Shown: positions 55,475-63,372 of the stretch, piece after piece | Position numbering within the stretch: position 1 is the first letter of the stretch | How the letters are laid out: each line of letters opens with the position of its first letter | Assembly (NCBI GenBank): GCA_031292575.1 | Contig: JARLGX010000008.1 | Location: 24,028 to 88,027, forward strand | Origin: Paludibacter sp. | GTDB lineage: Bacteria; Bacteroidota; Bacteroidia; Bacteroidales; Paludibacteraceae | Length of the DNA stretch: 64,000 nucleotides | Direction: 5' to 3' | Made by a program: the position numbers and the translations under genes | The notes under the pieces: generated by a model | What the model saw: the letters and a program-made list of their open reading frames with translations, nothing else | Database searches by the model: none | Told to the model about the DNA's origin: nothing

Positions 55475-56744
55475 AGCCCTCCAACTCCTTAAACAAATTT
55501 GCCGTTTGCCGCTTATAAATACCTATTCCGGCAAGCATGGCACCGATAACGGTAGAAAAAATACCTGGCACAAAGCCAATATAAAGAGTGGTAATGGTGA
55601 TATGAGCACGCATCACCGACGGCATCAGGAACGTTGAATCTTTCATCATATCGCCATAATTGATCCCCACAACCTGAAAATACCACGACAAGAGCAACCC
55701 GAGAATTACACCTATAACAGACCCGACCACCCCAATCAACACCGATTCGGCCACAACAGTACGGTAAACTTCGTTCTTGCTTTCGCCAATGGCCAACCGC
55801 AAACCGAACTCGCCATACCGACGTAAACCACCAATTAATCCCGCATTCCACAACACAAGTCCCATGGCAATAATAAATATCATGATGATGAAAGTCTGAA
55901 TACTTTCGGAGTAAGCTACCAAAAATCCCATATCGTTCATTTGCGATAAGGGTAACATCACCGGAGCAAATTTATCTTTACTGGCTGCAAACCGTGCATT
56001 GAATGCACTGGCATCAGCCTTTGCCAGCTTATTATCATACCGTTCACCGGTAAAGAAACCCAGAATCTCTCCGGCAGCATTTTCCATATTCAGCGCGGCC
56101 CGTACATCATCAATATCGGCAATCATCATTCCCCGGTCGAGCACATTAATTCCAAAATGAAGCGTTCCCGAAACATGGAAATTATACATAGCCATGTCGC
56201 CGTACATGCCACTGGATATCAACGTAACTTTGTCACCCAGTTTCAGGTTCATTTTATGAAAAAGATCGTCACTCAACAACATTTCACCCGCTTTGGTTGG
56301 AAATCTTCCACTCACCAACCGTGGTTTCAAGTCTATGCGGTTAATTTCTTCATCTGATTTCAGCAACTTTATTCCCATCCCCGACACAGTTCCCTGAGAG
56401 CGGGTGCGTCCAAGGCTATCGGGAGCATCCAATAACCCTCCAAACTGAATCCGCTCGGCCCAGGTGATATCCGGAAATTGTTTTTGCAAGCTCCGCTTCA
56501 ATGTGTCCACGCCTATCAATGCCAAATCGTTTGGGATCTGCGAACTGTTCTCGCTATAAGCACGCGTCATAACCTTCACATGCCCGGTTGTGAAATTAGC
56601 AGTCGATTCGATACTATCGCCGAGAAATCCGCCCAGTAACGACTGTAAGAGAACTGTCATCATCACACCTAAGGCAACCACTATGATGGGCAACAGGCTT
56701 CGCGATTTGTCGCGCATCAAACCTTTAAATAGAAACTTTATCAT
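55473..56744 (-). CDS. FtsX/LolE-like ABC permease 2
   Basis: A 423-residue permease with an N-terminal helix (residues 14-36: RSLLPIIVVALGVMMTVLLQSLLGG), a large periplasmic MacB-type domain, and three C-terminal helices (IQTFIIMIFIIAMGLVLWNAGL, VLIGVVGSVIGVILGLLLSWY, LYIGFVPGIFSTVIGAMLAGIGIY). The FGLRLAIGESKNEVYRTVVAESVLIG segment is the typical coupling region for the ATPase. With the other permease and the ATPase it forms a LolCDE-like transporter. Repeat elements flank it on both sides. Confidence 0.85.
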   Translation of the reverse strand: MIKFLFKGLMRDKSRSLLPIIVVALGVMMTVLLQSLLGGFLGDSIESTANFTTGHVKVMTRAYSENSSQIPNDLALIGVDTLKRSLQKQFPDITWAERIQFGGLLDAPDSLGRTRSQGTVSGMGIKLLKSDEEINRIDLKPRLVSGRFPTKAGEMLLSDDLFHKMNLKLGDKVTLISSGMYGDMAMYNFHVSGTLHFGINVLDRGMMIADIDDVRAALNMENAAGEILGFFTGERYDNKLAKADASAFNARFAASKDKFAPVMLPLSQMNDMGFLVAYSESIQTFIIMIFIIAMGLVLWNAGLIGGLRRYGEFGLRLAIGESKNEVYRTVVAESVLIGVVGSVIGVILGLLLSWYFQVVGINYGDMMKDSTFLMPSVMRAHITITTLYIGFVPGIFSTVIGAMLAGIGIYKRQTANLFKELEG

Positions 56745-56750
56745 AATATT

Positions 56751-56780
56751 CGACCCCCAACCCCCTAAAGGGGGCTTTTA
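56751..56780. repeat. CCCCCTAAAGGGGG element before permease 2
   Basis: CGACCCCCAACCCCCTAAAG then GGGGCTTTTA. It ends 6 nt upstream of the permease 2 start and pairs as an inverted copy with the element at 56837. Confidence 0.85.
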
Positions 56781-56836
56781 GTTAGTATTGTATATCAATA
56801 TTTGTTCAAATGATATTCAGAAATAGGACTAATCCA

Positions 56837-56865
56837 GTTCCCCTTTAGGGGATAGGGGTCTTCAT
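56837..56865. repeat. CCCCTTTAGGGG element at the end of permease 1
   Basis: AGTTCCCCTTTAGGGGATAG then GGGTCTTCA. It overlaps the stop codon region of permease 1 (stop at 56862-56864). Confidence 0.85.
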
Positions 56866-58109
56866 AATGCTTTCCCCCTTATGGCTTCGGTAGGATTCAT
56901 ACGGGCAATTTTGCGTGCCGGAAAATAACTTACCAATGCAGTTACAACGATAATTAACGACATAGTTCCAAGAATCAATTTTGGCGTAAAAGCCGGATAC
57001 ATACGGTCGGCCATCGGAATACCAAAACTACTTACATCCATCGGAAGGTGAATCCCATAAGTGCTAAAGGCTATAAACAATGGCAAGCCCCAGACAGCAC
57101 CAACCAAAATAGCCAATACAGCATTCATCGTTCCTTCGAGTGTAAATAATCTTACCACCTGCCTTTGGGTCATTCCGAGTGCCACAAGTGTACCTATTTC
57201 GCGCTGGCGACGGAAAATGGAAAGCGTTTGTGTATCGAATATGGCTATCAGTGCCAATAAGAAGAAAATGGTATAGAGAACATTGTACCCGTTTGATTTA
57301 GCTTTTATCATGGCCGCCATTTCCTTCGTCAGTTCGGTTTGGTCTTTGAATGGCCAGGCAGCGATATTCTGTGTAGCCACGGATTCTGATTTTATAATAA
57401 TTGTAGAAGCACCCGGCTGCAAGGTCATTTTCTGCAATTGAGCCAATGGTAACCAGATTTGCCCGACATCAACCGCCGGAACCGAGGTTGTAAAAATTCC
57501 GGCTACTCGAATGTCAATCGCTTCAAAGGTTCCATTCACATCGCGCCAGCGGAGCGTCACCATGTCGTTTACTTTCAGATCGGCTTGTCTGGCCATGTGG
57601 GCTCCCATAATTACCGGAACTTCAGTGCTGTCGCCTTTCAATAAATTGGTTGGCAAAGCCAGCAAATGCTGATCGGGACGGATACCTTTAAGCAAAACTC
57701 CCTGCATGCGACCATTGGGATAAATTGTTCCTTTAACCAACAAAACAGGCTCTATTTGATGCGCATCATATTCGCTTTTTAAAGTTGCAGGCAACACGGC
57801 TGCACTTGAATCAATAGAGAAAGGATCGTAAGGATCATAATTTTTACTCCAATATTGTCCTCCGGCAATTTCCCAACTGATTGAATCTTTCATTGCCTGA
57901 CGGTTCCATCCTTCGAGCAAACCCTGCATAAAAATAATCAACACGAATGTAAACGACAGCACAAACACGTTGAGCCATGTTTTCAATCCGTTTCCGATTA
58001 AGCTTCGAAAAGCGGTTTTGAATAAAACCCCTAGTTGCAAATAACCCCTAACCCCTAAAGGGGAACTTGAGTTACTTTCGGCTCCGATATTTTTTTTATT
58101 ACTTGTCAT
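56862..58109 (-). CDS. FtsX/LolE-like ABC permease 1
   Basis: A 415-residue permease from the ATG at 58109; the longer frame opens with a TTG at 58130. The FtsX-type layout is a first helix (WLNVFVLSFTFVLIIFMQGLL), a periplasmic domain, and three C-terminal helices (VLYTIFFLLALIAIFDTQTL, MNAVLAILVGAVWGLPLFIAF, LILGTMSLIIVVTALVSYF). The ends ARKIARMNPTEAIRGKAL and RRQREIGTLVALGMTQRQVV are characteristic. Residues about 14-25 (SSSPLGVRGYLQ) are encoded by a CCCCTAAAGGGG repeat at 58041-58072. Confidence 0.85.
   Translation of the reverse strand: MTSNKKNIGAESNSSSPLGVRGYLQLGVLFKTAFRSLIGNGLKTWLNVFVLSFTFVLIIFMQGLLEGWNRQAMKDSISWEIAGGQYWSKNYDPYDPFSIDSSAAVLPATLKSEYDAHQIEPVLLVKGTIYPNGRMQGVLLKGIRPDQHLLALPTNLLKGDSTEVPVIMGAHMARQADLKVNDMVTLRWRDVNGTFEAIDIRVAGIFTTSVPAVDVGQIWLPLAQLQKMTLQPGASTIIIKSESVATQNIAAWPFKDQTELTKEMAAMIKAKSNGYNVLYTIFFLLALIAIFDTQTLSIFRRQREIGTLVALGMTQRQVVRLFTLEGTMNAVLAILVGAVWGLPLFIAFSTYGIHLPMDVSSFGIPMADRMYPAFTPKLILGTMSLIIVVTALVSYFPARKIARMNPTEAIRGKAL
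58041..58072. repeat. CCCCTAAAGGGG element inside the permease 1 CDS
   Basis: ATAACCCCTAACCCCTAAAG then GGGAACTTGAG. It encodes SSPLGVRGY of the permease N-terminus without breaking the frame. Confidence 0.85.
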
Positions 58110-58146
58110 AAAAATGAGTTTAACAAACAATTGTACCAGCTATTAT

Positions 58147-58172
58147 GCCCTTTAGGGGTTAGGGGTTGTCCT
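58147..58172. repeat. CCCTTTAGGGG element at the end of the ATPase gene
   Basis: TGCCCTTTAGGGGTTAGGGG then TTGTCC. It supplies the stop codon and the last residues (TTPNP) of the ABC ATPase. Confidence 0.85.
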
Positions 58173-58850
58173 TTTATCTTCAACTACCTTCCCGTCGGCC
58201 AACATTATTTTCCGGCGTAAATATCCAATCACTTTTTCGTCGTGGGTGGCAAAAATAAAAGTGGTTTTAAGTTCCCTATTCAGTTTCTCCATCGTTTGCA
58301 AAATATTGTGCGAATTTGCAGCATCCAGGTTTGCTGTCGGTTCGTCGGCCAATACCAGTTTTGGACGTTTCACCATGGCACGCGCTATAGCCACCCGCTG
58401 ACATTCACCTCCGGAAAGTTGCGAGGGCCGCGAACTAACTTTATTGGTCAAACCAACCCATTCGAGGGTTTCCAACACACGTTTTTTTCGTTCGTCGGAA
58501 GACATATTCAGCAATAACAATGGAAATTCCACATTCTCAAACACCGTGTAAACAGGTAATAGATTATAATTCTGAAAAATGAAACCCAGTTCTTCCTTTC
58601 GAAGTTGCGCCGCATCTTTGGGAGTCAGATTTCCAACCGATTTGCCCAATACCACCACTTCGCCTTCGGATGGTACATCCAGTGAGCCAATAATATTTAG
58701 CAACGTGGTTTTGCCCGACCCACTCGGACCGACTAATCCGGTAAATTCACCTTCGGTAAATTCAAGATTCACACCTTTTAATGCCGTGAAAAAACCTGTT
58801 CCAATCTGAAATTTCTTTACAAGGTTTTTTACTTCTACGATTGTTTCCAT
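58152..58850 (-). CDS. LolD-like ABC ATPase
   Basis: A 232-residue ATPase from the ATG at 58850; the upstream TTG at 58973 would add 41 residues encoded by a different repeat. Walker A is GPSGSGKTT, Q-loop IFQNYNLLP, signature LSGGECQRVAIARA, Walker B KLVLADEPTANLD, H-loop ATHD. It should power the two FtsX-like permeases. The C-terminal TTPNP comes from a CCCCTAA repeat that provides the stop. Confidence 0.9.
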   Translation of the reverse strand: METIVEVKNLVKKFQIGTGFFTALKGVNLEFTEGEFTGLVGPSGSGKTTLLNIIGSLDVPSEGEVVVLGKSVGNLTPKDAAQLRKEELGFIFQNYNLLPVYTVFENVEFPLLLLNMSSDERKKRVLETLEWVGLTNKVSSRPSQLSGGECQRVAIARAMVKRPKLVLADEPTANLDAANSHNILQTMEKLNRELKTTFIFATHDEKVIGYLRRKIMLADGKVVEDKRTTPNP

Positions 58851-58866
58851 ATTTCTCTTTCTTTTG

Positions 58867-58975
58867 TCTCGCAAAGGCGCAGAGACGCAAATTATTAATT
58901 CCAGATATTTAGTATAAATATTTTCCAAACAGCAAAATATAAATTCTCTTTTGATGTCTTTGCACCTTTGCAAGA
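58867..58975. repeat. inverted repeat (CGCAAAGGCGCAGAGACG family)
   Basis: TCTCGCAAAGGCGCAGAGAC at 58867 and its inverted, slightly diverged partner (GATGTCTTTGCACCTTTGCA) at 58952-58975. It lies between the barrel gene and the ATPase gene and could affect expression of the downstream part of the operon. Confidence 0.65.
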
Positions 58976-58979
58976 ACCT

Positions 58980-60140
58980 TTAAAAATTATAATTCACCAT
59001 CAGTTGCAACCCTTTTCCGGTAAACAGGTTTTTCCCTTGCGACTGTGAAATTGACAGCGGAGTTTCGGGATTCCAATAACCGATAGCATACAAAGTCCAG
59101 TTATCGTATGTCCGGGTCCAGTTTACATAATTGTATACTAAATTATTCCCCGGAATATAAAAAACCATGGCCGACACATTATCCAAAACACTTACCGGAT
59201 AAGTAAATAGACTTCCTACAACATTTAATGTAGTTCCATTTACCAAAAACTCATCGCCGACATGATACCTGAAATACTCGAGCGTCATTCCTAATCCGTT
59301 TCCTACTCCAAAAGTGTAATCCGCACCCAGGTTCCACAAATCTTGAACTTTAAACAGATTTGGCAAAATAATATTATTCACATCTGTCATCGTAACACTC
59401 GACTCAAACCACAATCCAATTCCAACATCCCATTTTCCATCCAACCCTATTCTGGATTCATTTAAAAGTTCAGAATCATTCCAAAGATTCGATGCCAAAT
59501 TTGGAACTTGTATGTGTCGATAATTTGTACTGACTGCCAGTTGTCCCGGACCTGCTGGTATTTGAAATCTTCCTCCTATTTCAGGTCTCCACTGCGCCGA
59601 ACCTATTGTTTCAAATCCTTTTGGATTTTTGTTCCCTATCAAGCCCCACAACCAGACATTTGCGTTATTATTAAAATAATATTTCCCCAACACTCCATAA
59701 ACACCATCAGTCAATTGCAACGGATCTCGCACATCCAAGCCATCAAACCACATAAGCGGACGAAACATCTTGGCCGAGCCAAAATTTATTTGCTGCAATC
59801 CAGCGCGAACTTCCCAATTTTGCCCTGAATAACGGAGCCAAACGCGGTAGGGTTTAAATTGGCCCATTACACTATCGTATTGTAAGCCTGTAAAATTTGC
59901 TGAGCCATTTATATTTAGTGAAGCTTCAAAATCAATCTTTGTCTTGGGTGTCAGATTAAAAAGCCCCTGAAGATCCGGAACAAACCGTCCGCCAAACTGA
60001 GTGCCGAACGGAGTCTGGAATTGCCCAACTCCCCATGCAGTAAGCTGACCGCTGAAAGAAATATTGGTAGAATCCTGCTGAGCCATTAAATAGCAGACAC
60101 TCAAGACAAATACAAAGCTTATTTTTAATCTCAACTTCAT
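58980..60140 (-). CDS. outer-membrane beta-barrel protein
   Basis: A 386-residue exported protein. The signal peptide is KLRLKISFVFVLSVCYLMAQ; the rest has many alternating aromatic strands (FSGQLTAWGVGQFQTPFGTQ, YRVWLRYSGQNWEVRAGLQQINFG, WTLYAIGYWNPETPLS) and ends in a terminal Phe (LQLMVNYNF), the usual barrel insertion signal. No plug or TonB box is seen. It starts in a 4-nt overlap with the TetR gene and is the first structural gene of the transport unit. It may be the outer-membrane partner of the ABC system. Confidence 0.8.
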   Translation of the reverse strand: MKLRLKISFVFVLSVCYLMAQQDSTNISFSGQLTAWGVGQFQTPFGTQFGGRFVPDLQGLFNLTPKTKIDFEASLNINGSANFTGLQYDSVMGQFKPYRVWLRYSGQNWEVRAGLQQINFGSAKMFRPLMWFDGLDVRDPLQLTDGVYGVLGKYYFNNNANVWLWGLIGNKNPKGFETIGSAQWRPEIGGRFQIPAGPGQLAVSTNYRHIQVPNLASNLWNDSELLNESRIGLDGKWDVGIGLWFESSVTMTDVNNIILPNLFKVQDLWNLGADYTFGVGNGLGMTLEYFRYHVGDEFLVNGTTLNVVGSLFTYPVSVLDNVSAMVFYIPGNNLVYNYVNWTRTYDNWTLYAIGYWNPETPLSISQSQGKNLFTGKGLQLMVNYNF

Positions 60141-60724
60141 ACCTTTGAACTATTTTTTACCGGCATAATACCATAAATTATTGATTGAGTAACCTGTCGG
60201 GTCAAGACATTGACATCCGGAAACATCACCATAAGTTCCGGTGTTCCGCAGAAATCAATTGCTTTTTGCATCATAAACAGAATATAGTCCAAACTTAAAT
60301 CCTTGTTTATATCCCCATTTTTCTGTGCTATGTTTAAAAAATTGCGCATGAATTTCATAGACCGTTCAACTGTATCATTGAAAAGAGTAGTCAACTCCCC
60401 TGCATCTGGATTGTAAAAGTCAGAGATAAACTCCATCGAAATATTTTTAGTAAACTCAAGTTTGTAATTGAAAATTTTTTCCAACTTTTCAGAGAAACTC
60501 ATGTCACTTTCCACAACCCCTTCATAAATCCCATAAGCCTCATCCACAGCCTTTTTATATATATAAATTACCAATGCACTTTTATTTTCATAGAAAGTAT
60601 AATAAGTTTTCCGGCTTACATTTGCTTTCTTACAAATTTCGTCTATAGTGACCTTTTTAAATCCATGCTTCCAGAAAAGATCTTTTGCTGTAATTTCCAG
60701 TTGTTCCTTTTTTGTTAGTTTCAT
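60137..60724 (-). CDS. TetR-family transcriptional regulator
   Basis: A 195-residue regulator from the ATG at 60724. The helix-turn-helix is KKVTIDEICKKANVSRKTYYTFYENKSAL (residues about 24-52). The C-terminal ligand domain is helical. The frame is open to a TTG at 60772, but that lies within the -7 promoter element, so the short form is right. The gene leads the unit barrel-ATPase-permease-permease-LolA-like and probably represses it in response to a ligand. Confidence 0.88.
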   Translation of the reverse strand: MKLTKKEQLEITAKDLFWKHGFKKVTIDEICKKANVSRKTYYTFYENKSALVIYIYKKAVDEAYGIYEGVVESDMSFSEKLEKIFNYKLEFTKNISMEFISDFYNPDAGELTTLFNDTVERSMKFMRNFLNIAQKNGDINKDLSLDYILFMMQKAIDFCGTPELMVMFPDVNVLTRQVTQSIIYGIMPVKNSSKV

Positions 60725-60728
60725 TTTT

Positions 60729-60758
60729 CGTTTAAGATATATTCTATCGTTTAGGATA
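60729..60758. promoter_or_regulatory. possible TetR operator
   Basis: The direct repeat CGTTTAAGATA (60729) and CGTTTAGGATA (60748) is spaced 19 bp between the promoter and the TetR start. The centre GATATATTCTATC is roughly palindromic. This position would suit autorepression. Confidence 0.3.
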
Positions 60759-60769
60759 CAATTTCGGAA

Positions 60770-60798
60770 CAAAGTTACATTTTTTATTTATAATCCAA
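60770..60798 (-). promoter_or_regulatory. TetR operon promoter
   Basis: The minus strand reads TTG, 18 nt, TAACTTTG. RNA would start near 60764, giving a leader of about 40 nt. Confidence 0.7.
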
Positions 60799-60880
60799 TA
60801 TTTTGTTACTTTTAATTTTTGATTTAGTTGAAAAAAGCTTTTTTGAGTTCAAAATACATTACCAAAACAATAAAAATAAC

Positions 60881-60888
60881 TACATTTG
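60881..60888 (+). promoter_or_regulatory. -7 element of recX
   Basis: TACATTTG matches TAnnTTTG; the RNA would have a leader of about 120 nt before the recX ATG. No -33 element is evident. Confidence 0.4.
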
Positions 60889-61015
60889 TGAGTTAATTTT
60901 TTCAATTTGCTAGTAAGTATAATAATATGAAACGAGCATCAAAAACAGATCTAAACTATTAGACCATGTTCATTGCGAGTTCCATGCGACAAATAAATAT
61001 AAAATAAAAGAACGC

Positions 61016-61477
61016 ATGAAAAAGGAATATTCTTTGGAAGAACTGCTCCACAAAGCTGCCTCTTATTGCTCTATTTCAGAACATTGCATATCGGAAGTTG
61101 AAGAAAAACTAACTGCCTGGTGCGTTTCGTGCGATGACAAACCAATTATCATCAAACGATTGATTGCAGAAGATTTTATCAATGAAAAGCGTTATTGTGC
61201 TTACTTTGTGAAAGATAAATTCAGATTCAACAAATGGGGGAAAATAAAAATAACATATGCCCTCAAACAGAAAGGATTAAGCAATGAATTAATAAATAGC
61301 GCTTTAACAACAATTGATGATGGTGAATACGAAGAACTTCTGGCTTCAATTTTAAAGACAAAACTAACAGGATTAAAATACGAATTTGAATACGAAAAAC
61401 AAGGAAAATTATTCCGCTTTGCCCAAAGTCGCGGATTTGAGAATAATGTGATTGAACGCGTCATCCGCACTATTTAA
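61016..61477 (+). CDS. recX: RecX-family recombination regulator
   Basis: RecX limits RecA filament activity. The 153-residue protein has the three-helix repeats of the family: SLEELLHKAASYCSISEHCISEVEEKL, IIKRLIAEDFINEKRYCAYFVKDKFRFNKWGKIKI, ALKQKGLSNELINSAL. The start ATG at 61016 fits. No recA is near. It may share a transcript with the hemolysin III gene, 30 nt downstream. Confidence 0.88.
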   Translation: MKKEYSLEELLHKAASYCSISEHCISEVEEKLTAWCVSCDDKPIIIKRLIAEDFINEKRYCAYFVKDKFRFNKWGKIKITYALKQKGLSNELINSALTTIDDGEYEELLASILKTKLTGLKYEFEYEKQGKLFRFAQSRGFENNVIERVIRTI

Positions 61478-61507
61478 TTAATTTTCAACAGTATAAATAC
61501 CTACTTT

Positions 61508-62158
61508 ATGCCAACAAGATATTCTGCAAAAGAAGAAAGAGCCAACACATTTACACATGCTATCGGTATTATTTTTTCAATTATTGCCGGTATTTTTTTG
61601 ATTCAAAAAGCCATTGGGTCACGCAATAATTGGGCAATTGTGAGTGATATTGTTTTCATCATTTTCATGATTCTCATGTACACTTCATCCACATTATATC
61701 ATGTCGAAAAGAAAGAATTACAAAAACCACTTCGGAGAAAATTTGATCATGCTGCAATTTATGCTCAAATAGCAGGGAGCTATACCCCTTTTACTCTGAT
61801 TGTTTTGCGAGAAAACGGTGCGTGGGGCTGGTCGTTGTTTAGCGTTATCTGGGTTGCAGCTTTTTTAGGTATCTCACTAAGTTTTATGAACCTGAAAAAA
61901 GGCAGCAAACTCGAAACTATTTGTTATGTGGCAATGGGTTGGGTAGTAGTTATCGCATTCAAACCATTAATCGACTCCCTTTCGGTAACAAATTCAATGG
62001 AAGTACTTTGGTGGTTGATTGGAGGCGGTCTTTTTTACACGGTTGGGGCTGTACTTTATCAGTTTAAAAGAATTCCATACATGCATGCTATCTGGCATTT
62101 ATTTGTATTGTGTGGAAGCGTGTGTCATTTTATTGCAATTTGGAGCATAAAGATTTGA
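61508..62158 (+). CDS. hemolysin III / PAQR-like membrane protein
   Basis: A 216-residue protein with seven hydrophobic segments. The family marks are RANTFTHAIGIIFSI (first His), SSTLYH (second), FDHAAIYAQIAGSYTPFTL (third region) and HAIWHLFVLCGSVCHF (last His pair). These histidines line a metal site in related PAQR proteins. The physiological role in bacteria is unclear; the hemolysin name does not imply toxicity. Confidence 0.88.
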   Translation: MPTRYSAKEERANTFTHAIGIIFSIIAGIFLIQKAIGSRNNWAIVSDIVFIIFMILMYTSSTLYHVEKKELQKPLRRKFDHAAIYAQIAGSYTPFTLIVLRENGAWGWSLFSVIWVAAFLGISLSFMNLKKGSKLETICYVAMGWVVVIAFKPLIDSLSVTNSMEVLWWLIGGGLFYTVGAVLYQFKRIPYMHAIWHLFVLCGSVCHFIAIWSIKI

Positions 62159-62240
62159 AAGTTAACTTCGGTAATATTTACTTCGTGACATTTACTCCCT
62201 TCGATTGTTATATCAATTGATAACTGATGACTCTTCACTG

Positions 62241-63257
62241 TCAACTGATAAACCCTCCTCCTAACACTTTCCCATCCCTATAAAACACGGCCGTTTGTCC
62301 AGGAGCAATTGATTCCAAAGGCTCAGCAAGTTGGACTTTTGCTGTTTTATTTTCAAGAAAAATCACACGGCTTAAGGTATTTTGTTTGCGGTAACGAATA
62401 CGACAAATCGTATCAAACTCGTTTGAAAAAAGACTTTTATCAACCACATTTATATCACGGATAAAAAATTCAGTTTTGTACATATTTTCTAGTGGAGCCA
62501 ATATAATTTCATTGGTTTCGGGTTGTATTTTTTTTACAAATACTTTTCGGTTCAAATGTATTAAACCTCTCCTCTGCCCAACAGTATAAAGAGGAAACCC
62601 TTCGTGCCGACCCAACACTTTTCCTTCTTCATCAATAAAGTTGCCGGGAAAAATGACTTGATCTGAATTTACTAATTGCGACTTCAGAAACGGACGATAA
62701 TCTCCTGAACAAAAACAAGCTCCAAGACTATCCTTTTTCTCAGATACTTTTTTAAAACCCCTTCTAGCAGCCATTTTACGCACTTCTGTTTTATGGAATT
62801 GCCCGAGTGGAAAAACAATTCGTGATAGTTGAACTTGACTCAATCCCCATAAAAAAAACGACTGATCCTTATCTGAATCAACACCTTCCGAAACAAAATA
62901 ACGATCATTTTCATGTAGAATTCGGCTGTAATGTCCCATAGCCACTTTTTCACAGCCCAGTCGATCTGCTTCGTTAAGGATAAGTTTCCATTTTATTTCA
63001 TTGTTGCATTTGACACATGGAAACGGTGTGCGACCCGATAAATATTCATCAACAAAATAACCAATTATCGTTTCTTTGAAAATATTTCTTGCATCAAAAG
63101 TAATGTGTTCAATCCCCAATTGCTTTGACAACGAAATTGCATCTTGCAAATGAGAATTTTCACCTTCCTCCCAAAAACGGAATGTAATGCCTACAACCTC
63201 GTAGCCCTGTTCCAATAAGAGAATGGCAGCAACCGAACTGTCGGTGCCGCCACTCAT
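62241..63257 (-). CDS. mnmA: tRNA 2-thiouridylase MnmA, start uncertain
   Basis: MnmA thiolates U34 of certain tRNAs. The PP-loop SGGTDSS, the catalytic Cys pair (PFPCVKCN and GACFCSGDY) and the C-terminal barrel (FPLYTVGQRRGL) are intact over 338 residues. The ATG at 63257 lies within the PP-loop strand: upstream in frame reads STKILLG, which belongs to the conserved first strand. Further upstream the frame runs into TTGGTTGA repeats and no ATG, GTG or TTG is found before a stop. So the true start may be a rare codon, or the 5' end has been altered by the repeat. Confidence 0.88.
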   Translation of the reverse strand: MSGGTDSSVAAILLLEQGYEVVGITFRFWEEGENSHLQDAISLSKQLGIEHITFDARNIFKETIIGYFVDEYLSGRTPFPCVKCNNEIKWKLILNEADRLGCEKVAMGHYSRILHENDRYFVSEGVDSDKDQSFFLWGLSQVQLSRIVFPLGQFHKTEVRKMAARRGFKKVSEKKDSLGACFCSGDYRPFLKSQLVNSDQVIFPGNFIDEEGKVLGRHEGFPLYTVGQRRGLIHLNRKVFVKKIQPETNEIILAPLENMYKTEFFIRDINVVDKSLFSNEFDTICRIRYRKQNTLSRVIFLENKTAKVQLAEPLESIAPGQTAVFYRDGKVLGGGFIS

Positions 63258-63273
63258 TCCTAATAATATTTTG

Positions 63274-63312
63274 GTTGATTGGTTGATTGGTTGATTGGTT
63301 GGTTGATTTATT
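63274..63312. repeat. TTGGTTGA 8-bp tandem repeat at the mnmA 5' end
   Basis: TTGGTTGA occurs three times in a row, then a half unit, then once more. It covers the region that encodes or precedes the first residues of MnmA. Confidence 0.8.
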
Positions 63313-63372
63313 AATTGGTTTGACTTTGCATAATCTAGTTAACTAATAAACAGATTAAGTATTTATCTTACC

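Noticed and set aside
63255..63331. Phase variation of mnmA from an ATG at 63331 through the TTGGTTGA repeat
   Set aside because: That ATG is out of frame by an amount one repeat unit could correct, but its own frame meets a TAA after six codons, before the repeat, so it cannot feed into mnmA.
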